Below, in pieces: positions 11,201-23,200 of a DNA stretch of 64,000 bases. This stretch comes from Amyelois transitella. Lineage: Eukaryota > Arthropoda > Insecta > Lepidoptera > Pyralidae. The stretch lies in NCBI RefSeq assembly GCF_032362555.1, contig NC_083511.1, positions 6,634,001 to 6,698,000 of the forward strand, written 5' to 3'. A program made the translations under genes and the position numbers. Each line of letters starts with the position of its first letter. Positions within the stretch are counted from its first letter, which is position 1. The notes beneath the pieces are model-generated. The model was not told the DNA's origin. It ran no database searches and saw only the letters and a program-made list of their open reading frames with translations.

Positions 11201-14200
11201 CTTTTACCAAAGAACGGGATAACATCATTAAAAAATATACTTTATTTTTTCAGAAATAAGGTTGCTTTCTTCTGTTTGTTTACATTTTCAAAAACGCCAA
11301 CCGCGTTGTTTGCGGATAATGCGACAAAGTTGGCGGTACCATTTGACGACACTTGCAAAAGATATTGCCTTAAACACCTATTGGAATTTTGTACGAAATT
11401 TTAGATCCGCGAATAAAGAAATTTTTAGCCGCGAATAAGGAAATTGGGTTGCATTTTTTTAAACCGCGAATAGTGAAAACGCGAATGACGGAAGCGCGAA
11501 TAGGGAGCTTTTACTGTACTCATTTTTTGCCACAAAAATGTCCGCGAGAGCATATATCTATCTCTTAAGGTTTACTTACAATAACCACTTTTATGTTCAT
11601 TTTTTAAGATTATTTTTTCATTATAAACATAAGTTATTTTGAAACCAATTTTCTTTAATTCAGTATTAATCCTTATCCAAATAAATATGTTTATTACTTT
11701 CAGCTTTTTATGTAGACTAAAATTGCCATTTTCTGTATATAAATCAGACGAATAGGTTTTGAGATATAGTCGTTATAAGCAATTTGCAGCGAAACATTTA
11801 ATACGGCGAACCAGCGTTCTTTATAATACGCGTGATCGCCTGACAAAATAACTATTCCACGCGGACGAAGTCGCGGGCACAGCTAGTAATACATAATACA
11901 TATATTATAAATTTGCATGAAGAGGGTAATGAATTTGCAAGCTGAGAATTCTAGAACCTCCAAAAGAACATTTTATGCAAGTTGTAAATGAAGTTCCCAA
12001 AAAGTATTATGATAAACATTTCTTTTGGAGTTTATAAAAAGTTCATGGGAATACATTTTTGGCAAGCTCCAAATATTTTTATTTTGAACATATTTACCAA
12101 CTTTGAGCTTTGTGCATAGTGCGTAAGCTTTGTTTTGGTACGTATTGGTCTTAATCGTTGTTGGCACGGCTGTCAAACTCTGTCAAACTGGTGGAAATTT
12201 TACAGTTAGGAAGAATGGTGTCTATTCATACATATAATGAAGAGATAATAATGTAGTCACGTTGACACTTAGTTAGGTACTTATATTATTTAAGTAACGA
12301 ACACATTTCATGAGTTGGTTTTTTTGGGATTTAGTCATGGATCCAAAAATGTGGACGAAGCTTTAAATGGATTTATTTACAACTATATTGCAGAACTAAT
12401 GATAGTTGACCCTGAAAATTAAATTGTAAACTGTAAGATAATGCAATCGCAATAGATAGGTAATATTGCGTATTTTTCAAGATCACCGAAGTATTTACTA
12501 TAGAAAGACAATTCTTAGGCTGCAACAGTAATACCGAAATATCTACTGATAAGTTAATCATACCAATTGAGTGACCACATTTCTTTTTTCACCAAAACTC
12601 ATTTAGCGTTACCAATGTAGATAAATTGAAAACACTTCATGTGTTGTATATGTAATATACGGTAGACTCGTCATAATCTTGTTTCCGAGTCCTGATAATT
12701 GAAATTTATAATCATTGGTTTCATAAACAAGAACGTCAAGGGTAACAAAATACAAATCATACATGAAATGGTTGATCACTATCATTACTGTCAATACATA
12801 GGCAGGTTAAAACGTAAGTTGCTTTACCCTTATTACATTTTTAGCACTACCCGACGAATTTTGTTCCGGTTATAATTTTAAGGAAGTTTGTATGTGAAGA
12901 CGGTGTAGGTAGAGGACAACTGTTACTATTTAGACAAGAAAACATATTATTTGACGTGTGTAAGAAACGAATATTTACTGGATGAGTGAGTTTGAAAGTG
13001 TTTCTTCTTTGTTTTTAAATTAAAACTAAGTTATCATTGTTTTCGTAACCTTTTGTTATGATAAATATTTTTGCGATACGTAATGTGAACTGAATCACAT
13101 AATCAATCTTTCTTTGCATCTTTTTAATATGTTATAGTCCTCGAGACTTCGACAGCCTGCGTAGGTAGGTATAACATTATACTTTCAATTGAAATAAAAT
13201 TAGTTAATAAAACTTTATACATAGATTATATTAGATGTAGGATATAGGTAGAAAAAACGTTCATACCATTGACTGTATTTTTTTTACTAAAAAGAATTAC
13301 CTAGTTGTAAGTTAGAATACAAGGCAGGTACTCGTAGTAGAAAATTATAGCGACTTCGACTCATGGTGCAGTATAGGGATACAATGGTAGTTCGTCGTAG
13401 ATATGTCGTTTCACACATGTGATCGACGCGTCTGTTCTATCGCGAGGTCAACTCAAACATTCTCTATCCAATATAAATAGGTATGTTAATTTTAAACCAA
13501 AATAAGCTCAAAATTACAATACAACAAATTACATTTTCGAGTAAAATTTATTTTATTATTTATTAATTTGGGAAACATACAATTGTTATAATTCTGTAAC
13601 AATATACACATATTACAACACATAAATCAATAAAGTGTCTACTAGAAAATACTACATAGAAAACGTTAAACAGACTTTGATAATTTCGATTTAATAACAG
13701 GTGGTTGTAACACCCCACACATTAAGAGAATTATCCTTCAAGATGTGTGGAAATAAAGTACACTTTTTCTTATTCTAATTTCCAAAGATGCTGTACCTGC
13801 GACACATTTTGTTGATACCTACTGTGCTAGTTGCTTAACTAGTTATCAAGTTGCGTGACGTCACAGTTCTGACAACACGACCGGTTGCATTGCGGTGGGT
13901 GTGTCTCATTTTGAAGGTTACTCGCGGTTTGCCTCTTACTTTGCCTATGTAGCTTAAGTATCTGTAGTTAAGTTATTCGTGAGCTAAGTGCGAGGTGAGA
14001 TTTTAGAAATTTAAAGTTACCACATATACCTAATAACCTATTAAAAAAAATTATTGTGTGCCAGCTGCTTTTCTACCCGCGCACATTGGAATAGTCATTT
14101 TAGGGAAAGGTTTATGCATTTTGGATTCTTGTTTTAGTAAGGCGATAGGCTAGCTACATGTCACTATTTCTGATTCTCAATTCAATCATTAAGTCATTCA

Positions 14201-17200
14201 GCTGTTCCATCCTAAATGACTATTTGGTTTATCTACTCCATAAGGAGACGTTATGTGTGTGTATTATAATTTTTTCATCACTAATTATTATAAAGAAAAG
14301 TCGCGCTTTTTTCTGTCTTTGTATATGCGCTAATCTGGGGAAGTTGTGGACGGAATTTGTTCCGTTTGAAAGGTTTCCTGGGGACAGTTTACTTATATCG
14401 GCGGGTCGCTAGTTGTTTATATTTCTTACTTTGATTTCACTAATCAGCATTTCATCTACAATTATGAGCGAGTTTCATCATTGTTTAAGTTCATTGGTGC
14501 TCTAGGCGATAATCTGAAAGTCAATATTTTTGTAGGTTTTAAGATAAACTACCATCGACCCACACGCACTCTTTATCAGGCTTTGTTGTATAATCACCTA
14601 ACGTAGCAACGTGGACCCGGGCTTAACACAACAGAAACGCGATGTTATTTTTAGTATTAGGTAGTTGTATAAAGTTTATTTTTGTTTAGTTAGGGAACCC
14701 TTGCTTTTAATCGTTACGTAAAATTTTTAAGTAATCTTAAAACATCTCCTTAGATCAAATTAGTGTGATTTAATTTAATTTAAATGGCCGCACAGCATGG
14801 GGATTAATATGCAAAAAAGAATGAATAATTTTAATTTACCAAAATTAAAATGGAATAAAATTAAAACTGATAATATACAATATGCAAAGTAACATCCTGA
14901 TTCTATTTATGTCATTGATATAATCACACTCAACACTGTTACCAAACATAACAAGTATTTTTCCGCGAAGATAAACAATCATACCTATTAGTTTAGCATA
15001 ATACATACAATTTTCCATTAATACACTGTATTATCTAGAAACTGTGACGTTTTAAAGCCGTGTTGGTCATCGGCAGCGTAACTTAAGTCCATTTCGTCTA
15101 TTGTTTGGGATTTAACTTTCTAAGGAGGTGATTAAAGTACAAAACCACTATCAACGTATATTAAAAATCATCAAGTCAAGTCCCAGCTTTGAAGGAAATG
15201 GATTTAGACATAAAGTAATTCCCGATGCGTGCGGGCATTCTAATACCACTGTATCCACAGAAATCGGATTAATTTATTATTTATACCCTGTATATTGTTA
15301 CACGAATGTTTGCATGGTTTGGAAGTTTCTTCCTAGGAAAAATTGCTTGAAATGCAATTTAGCTAAGTACCTACCCAATTATATTTTAACAATTATTATA
15401 CAAAAAATATGGTATGCAAATGAGCGAGCCAGCTAATCGCCTCTGCTTTGCATATAATGACGTGACACGACTTATGTTGTTTTTGAAAAATTCGTTCACT
15501 GCCAAAATGTCTACGCGTTTCGTGTCTGTGATATTTGCGTAGGTTATTGGACGCTCTATCTATGACCCCTACACGTCGTACCAATCTCGTCACAGTCGTC
15601 ATGTGCTTTTCAACGAGGGAGTGTGGTAAAAGAACAAATCCTATTGGCTTACTGATCGTGACGTAATGACTTGTTATTTTCAACAATGTTTTGCTCATTT
15701 ATCATGATAAGATTAAACGCAATCGTATTGCATATATAAAGGAAATTCGCGTATAGTTCGTTTTCAGTTTAAAATCAGTTTACAACCAACGCCATCTGGT
15801 GGGAAACGAGTGCCAAAAATTTAGTTAAACAATCCGTGTAAGATATAAATAAAGTAGTTGCTCTTCAACGCAAGCAGTGAGATCGAAAGATCATTTAATT
15901 CGTATTACTTGTATCAAGTGCAGACTGATTATTTAATAAGTATTTACTTAAATAGTTAAAAATGTTTAGAAAACGGAGCATCGTTACACAATTCAACAGT
16001 TATTTATCGTGAGTTGTTATTAATAAATTAATTCAATCAATAAACTAATTGAAATCTAGGTAAGTAGATTAATGTAATGGGTGTAATTAACTTAATTATA
16101 TAACATTGTTTCAGGGAGTTCGAGCCATTTGCGGCTTCCCCACCCGACGATATATTCTACATTCGTTATCCGAAGACCGACATTCTCTTCGGGAAGCCCA
16201 AACTCGACCAGGACTTTGCCAAATCTCTGTCTGCGGAGACTAAGGAAGTGGGAGCTGCGCCGTCGTACAGCACCGTGAAGGATAGGGACTGGTCGAAGCA
16301 CACGAAGCCCTGCCAGGACGTCTTGCATGGCATCACGCCAATCAACACAGCTGGTGAGAATCCTCTGCTAATTTTGTACTGTGTTCTTTAGTATTTGTGT
16401 TTTAGCAATGTGATTATTCTTCTTGTTAACCTTCTTTTTCTGTTTATGTGAGTGTCGGTTGTCTCTTATATTTCCATTTCCTCATATTGTTTGCCAAGTG
16501 TTGTGTGCATTTAAATTGAAAACTCAAACTATAAAAAATATTAGGCAAGTTCTACAGAAAAGCTATACGTAAAACACAAAAGATTTGCCCATGATAAACG
16601 TCATCATAGGCGTATCGTTATAGAATATTGCCACAAACATAAAAAAATCACTATTATCTAATTGAAGAGATCTATCGCACCATATTAGTATTTTATAGGT
16701 AGACATTTTCTCGTCGCATATCTATCAACCTTAATTTGTTTGATATTTGGAAAGAAGTACAGAAAATAGGGACTTAGGGAAAGGCTTAAACTTGGGATTC
16801 TTCTTTTAGGCGATGGGCTGAAGCCAAACAGCTTAACGTGGCCTATTGGTCTTTTAGAGATCTGTCTACCCCGCTAGGGATAAAGACGTGATTATATGTA
16901 TGTAATTACACAACAATTAAAATACGACAAAACCATTTATCAGTTTTGTGACGTAATTGTTACATGCCTGTTTTTCTAAATTAGACCAAATAACAAGGAA
17001 AAAGAAGTATAGCTCGTTTAGGTATTGGTTATAAAAATCTTTTTTTTTTATTCGGGAATTTTGTTGTGTACCCTTTCCGTGGTGTTCTGTTTGGAAACAG
17101 TGTGATATTATGTGAATATATCATTAACCTTATAAATATTATCGTTATTAAGCGTTATCATGAATACACAAAGTAATTTTAACTTTTTTTCGACTGCCGT

Positions 17201-20200
17201 CTTGGTGTTCAAACTAAAATGTTAAAACGATTGGTATAAAGAACCACTTCCCAAACTTCTTTAATTTGTGTGACCAATTGGACCATTCCACGAATAACGT
17301 GCGCCATTTGCATAACGATAATATCGTCAATATTTACCTGGGCTTCCCGCTACGTTTCTGCAATTTTTCTTCCGATTTATTTACTTTAGTTATCATAGAA
17401 TCGACAATAACAATAACAGAGTTAGGTACTTACATTGTTTGTTGTTGGTCTATATTAGGGTGTGTCATTCGTTTGGATAGATTATATTAGCAATTTTCAA
17501 CGGCTTGATTTGTAAATAAATACGCCGTGTTGAGCACCGATTTATATTTGTAAATAAAGGAGAAAACTGATTGACCAGTCAGTCAATCAATATTATCAAT
17601 TTTTTAATCTGAAAATACCTATCGACGAATATAACACCTTCGGTTTTAAAGACTTGAAATTTAGCATGTACGTTCCTTATGTAGGCTTGGTTTGGGTGCA
17701 TTCCCGAAAAGCCAGCAAGAACGGAATTTTTATTTTAAAAATATGTTTATTAACTTGCTGATAGATGGACTATAGCAGTTTATCATTATTTAGTTTAAAA
17801 CTAGGTGTAATGTTTATTCCTCATATCTTAAACACGAGCTCTGTAGTGACAAATTTGATAAAATTACATCATCGTGGTTACACAGAACACTCACTGGCAA
17901 AGAAATTCTAGATATTATTGCTAACAATTATAAAATCTCTGTTAAGTGTTAATAGATACTGATGATAAAACTGTTCAAGGAAATTCTGCTACTCGATACT
18001 TTTATACAAATTGTACCAATCTTTGTATAGGTATTTACAATAAATTATCAATGCAAACTAGTTATTTAAAATGTTGATTATCATACAACACTATAACCCT
18101 TATTCTTCTTTTTATCTTAGGTCATTATTGAAATATATCTAAACGTTTCTGCTATGACCTAAAGATATCACAATAGTTCTGCGAATTGATTTGATGTCAT
18201 TTATTGACAGCATGATGGCCATCTCATTTATTTTCGCTACTTTGTTTATTTTATTTTTTCGACCTTTAAGTGACATTTCTTGCATCCTCGTACAAGTTAA
18301 TTTAGCTACCTATTGGAATGCGGTGCAGTCTCGTTTTAGTCGCTCAATAATGTTTTTAATTGTATATGATTATCTTCCCTTTACAGTCGAGTTTCAACCA
18401 TAAATAAATATGTACTAATTTTATTTATTTATTCCTGTACCCAGAAAAACCATTGGAACTTATTCATTTTTGGAGAAAACTTATTGAAGTAGAAGTGGTT
18501 TAGTGGTTTACTACTTGATACTGACGTTGGCTATATATAAACAGAGAACAAACAAGGTTTTCAGAAAATGACGTAGCATTAAGCGTAAAGCATTTAATAA
18601 TTGCAGAAGTCGTTAATTCTTAATTAGGACATTGCGCCAAGCTATTAGTATTTAGTACTGCACAAATGACGTCCGTGATTAAATTAGTCATTTTTAATTT
18701 ATTCGGTTTTGTTAAATCATTAGTTACCTATTTATAATAGTTTTGCATCGTTTCATTTGTTTGTTTTCATTTTGTATGTGCATTGATTGGTCGTGGTAAA
18801 AAACGATTAAAAGAAGGTGATATATATAATTATTGTGACTTTCAGTGAATTCCATTACCAAGCCGAAACCAGCGGGAGTGGATGATGGGTTCAAAGGCGA
18901 GGGCGCGGCTTGTGGCACTTCTGTTGTCAAGGTCAGTGACGATATCTTGTCGCAAATAGTGAGATAACAAAGCATAATTGAACTGAGCAATTTGAGCACC
19001 AGACAAAACAATCAAATAAATAAATTACTTCGTTCTTTGGCAACATTAATCGTTGTTCTTACTTGTGAACCTACTCATCTCATGATAGAACACGCGTCTG
19101 GTAACTTTGGCTATCGCAACTTGAATTATTTGTTGACATATTTCCATATTAAAAACAACGCCAAAACTGTTGACTTGTTTAACATCCGTGGCGGCGTCTG
19201 TATGACTTGTCTCGTCTGGTCTAGAAATAACCACAGAAAGATAACATATAATATACTCGTATGAGTTGAGTACTTCAGGTCAAGCTCACATGAGCTTGAC
19301 CTATGCACTCTTGCTATTTTATCATCTGCTTCAATTTTGCACTTAATTAATAACAACCAGGGCTGCACAAGTTGCCTTGGACAACTGTAAACACACAGAC
19401 AATGAGGAAGTGTTTACAACTGCATACAAATGTGTTATGGAAAAATCTATTGTATGCAATGAGTCCGGTATTACAGTGCAATATTATATATTTTTTTTAC
19501 TGTCCAATCCATCATATTTAAGTAATATAATGTTAATATATTGTCGCTCTCTGTAGTATTTCTCTGTAGTAGATTTGTTTTTCTAATGTCATTTATATCT
19601 ATTTTTAATATGACCAATATTCTCGACGAGGAAAATCGAATTTAAGGACATTCAGCCCAAGCTTAAAATGTTTTGTATTGAAATAATAACGTAAAACGTT
19701 TTTTTAAAGAGGTGACATCCCTGTCGACATGGGGGGTCTTTGTTAAAGTAGAGCGGTCAAAAGTTATTCAGATATTTTTCCTAATTGGATCATCTTAAAT
19801 CTAATTAGCGGCACGTAAATGCTTTTATATATTGCATCATATTGTTTTCATTTTATGTGTTTATTTTATTTATGCTATAGCAGTATTTGGCAAACTTAGT
19901 AGTAAAAAAATACACGCACTAGCTTTAGGCAGCTAGTCTATCTATACTAATATTATAAAGCTGAAGAGTTTGTTTTGTTTGTTTATTTGTTTGTTTGTTT
20001 GTTTGTTTAAACGCGCTAATCTCAGAAACTACTGAACCGATTTGAATAATTCTTTCACTGTTAGATAGTCTATTTATCGAGGAAGGCTATAGGCTACATT
20101 TTATCCCGGATTTCCTACGGGAAACGTCAACAATGCAGGTGAAAGTTGAATGAGTCGGCCATCTGCGGGCCATCGGAACCAGCGTTCTTTCCAATACGCG

Positions 20201-23200
20201 ACCGCCTGACCCCCCCCCCCCCTCCCCCCCTCACCCCGCATATTTCGATCGCCCTGCTACATATAGATAGGTATCATTCTACTTATAATACTTCCTTTGT
20301 ATGTTTGTCTGTTTTTACCTCTTACCTACTTTTAAACTGATTATGTCTATCTTTTAAGATTGTTGTTGATTATATGAGCATTTCGAGTGTTGATTATATC
20401 ACTTAATTTCAATGAACATCTTAGACTGTAAGATCCCACTACTGGGCAAAGGCCTCTCATCTCACTATACGGTCTCCGTTCCGTCGCGGGTAATGATGTG
20501 GGCCAAGTCGTCGCCAAGTCGCATAACAATTAGCAGCTATAATTGATAAAGCCGAGGAGGATGTTTGCAAAAATAAATATGATGCCCAAAATAACTATTC
20601 CACGCGGACGAAATCGCGGGCACAGCTAGTAAATAAATAAAAATACAAAATGGCTATTAAGTATCTGTTATATTCGATCTTGCTGTGGTTCATATGCCGA
20701 ATCTGTAACTTACACTAAAGTAGTACATTAAAAAAAAACAACAAAAGTACAGACTTTGACATCCAAATCCACTGGACTTACATCCAAAAAATATCACTAA
20801 TACCTGTTAAAAATATCAAACTATTGTCACAAGTCACTTTCAAAAAATTTAAAAATATAATTTTCCATGCGCAGGTCGCTCATCAGATGATAACCAAGGG
20901 TGCTTCGCCCCGGGGGTTTACAGTCGCGTCGCCCGAAGAGGACGACACGTTGCCTGCAGCGCCGCCGACCGCCGAGAGTCGTTATATGTTATCAGCGCGC
21001 CGCGGCAGTAAAAGTCTGCCCACCACTCCTGCACATTCGCCCAACTCCAGCCCCACAAGCCGTCGCAAGATGATTGGCAATCGGTATGTTTTTTTACTGT
21101 AACTACGATTGATGCCAACCAAGAAATAGTTACGGGTTAAACGGTATCGCGCCGCGGTAAAAAAGGTCTTAAGTGAAAATTCATAGTATTTTTTTACCCC
21201 ATGGAAATGACTGAATGATGACAGCTAGAATGTTTACCTGTTAAAACTAGATGTTTTATTATATTAACAAGAAACTGAAAGACAAAAATCTTTAGCCAAA
21301 TAAATCAAGTCAAATGATACTGAAAGGCAATCTCAGAATTATTCTAACAGTCTCACGGCCTCTAAAGCGATTAACGGTGTACATGCAAACATGAAGGAGC
21401 ATGATATCAAATTTATTAACGATTATTACGCAAAATTAAATAATTCGTGATCCATATATGCATATCGATATGATCTATTTGCACATGTTTTAAATATGAC
21501 GTCAGCAGATAGTTGCAAAATCATGATTATTTTGATGCGAAGTCACATTTATCACAAGATTGAATTTCTTTGATTGATTGTGACAATGACGGAACACGGT
21601 ATTTTGTGCACTTGTTTATGTTCAGTACGTGAAGAAAGTTTCAATATAGGTGATTATAGGTACTGGCAATTTCTAAAAGTTACTTTTGTATTTCATTTAA
21701 ACATGGCTTCACCGTTATTTTATACTTTACTCTTTTGTCCTTATCATTTGAATGTAAATTTTGATGTGATTAAAATACATGTCCAATTGCCAATATGCGT
21801 CATCACAATTTCAAACTGGATGTTGTGCATATGTGCATATGGTTATTTGGCGCGGTCAAATTGCTTCGATCTTTTCGCAGATCTCTTTGCTAATGATATT
21901 GTCCGAATTTATGATATTTGTTTTTATTGTGACGTCCTTAACAGCGACTGACAGTGTTGCCTGTCACATAATTTGACAGAAGTTTACTAAATAAAGGTTC
22001 AGTAAAATTCCATTTGTCACTAAAAGGCACACAGACAAATTCATTGCTTTCTACATATTCTTAATTGTCAAGCTTTTAGTGTCAGTACTTCGAAAAGGGA
22101 AATGAAAAATATTTTTTAAAATTTCTGTAGTTGTAACATTTTTTTTAAAACCCTTTTTTATAATAATGAAAAATAATGTTCAGGACCTCGATTTCGACTG
22201 AGTGGCGCTGCTGTAGAGTATACTCTCTAGCAGCGCCCTATAAAGTATCATTTTTTCTTGAATTTACTGTACGTACATACTAAATTGTTTTTTGTACATA
22301 ATGTTCTTCTGTTGTACATTATATTGCCATAGGTAGAACAAAAATTCAAACAGGGGGCGTTGCTGCAGAGTACAACACGTAAATAGTATAAGTATATCTA
22401 AATGATAATTTTTTGAATTAAATTGCCACGTGATACTGTAGGCTTTCCTTGCGTGTTATATTTGTACAGCCAAATTATTATTTACATAATGATGACAGGG
22501 ACACTACTGTCTAGTGAAAGTGGCATGAGGAAACATATCTTTTGTTTACAAATCTTAATGAATTGTTATTTTAAAATATAATTACTTTTATTTTCATGTA
22601 AACACTCAGCTCTTAGGTTTGAACTGATAGAACAGCGTCGTATGTAGTTGACTGTTGGTTCTTCTAAATGACTAATCTTACTTTACTTTTTTCTATAAAA
22701 CTGTCGCACGTTTATAGTTTCAAATTGAAAGAATAACTTGAAAGAATAATCAATTTGTAAGAAAATCTAAAAATACTATTATATCCATACAAATCCACAA
22801 TAGATAAACGTATGCCATATTTTGCAAGTTAAGGCTTTCTATCTCGTTATTTATAGAAACAAGATAAATATTCTTTCTAAATATCCATCTCGTTCCCATG
22901 GTGGTCATAAAAGGCGACTAAGGGATAGGCTTATACACTTGGGATTCTTCTTTTAGGCGATGGCCTAGAAATCTGTCACTATTTGGAACTCAATTCAATC
23001 ATTAAGCCAGGCAGCTGTAGGTGGCCTATCAGTCTTTTCAAGACTGTTGGCTCTGTCTACCCCGCAGGGGATAGAGACGTGATTATATGTATGTATGGAT
23101 AAACATTATTACTATTTTTTTAAAGATAACATCGTCTCTTTAATGTTTTATTCATGACTGACACATGAGTATATTTTTTAAATAATCTTTGTCCTAATAT

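Noticed and set aside
15128-15698. Two about 100-codon frames on opposite strands upstream of the proximal promoter
   Set aside because: Neither has a recognisable domain or codon pattern like the real exons.
21574-21951. 125-codon frame in intron 4
   Set aside because: Hydrophobic low-complexity translation, inside an intron, with no splice partners or family match.
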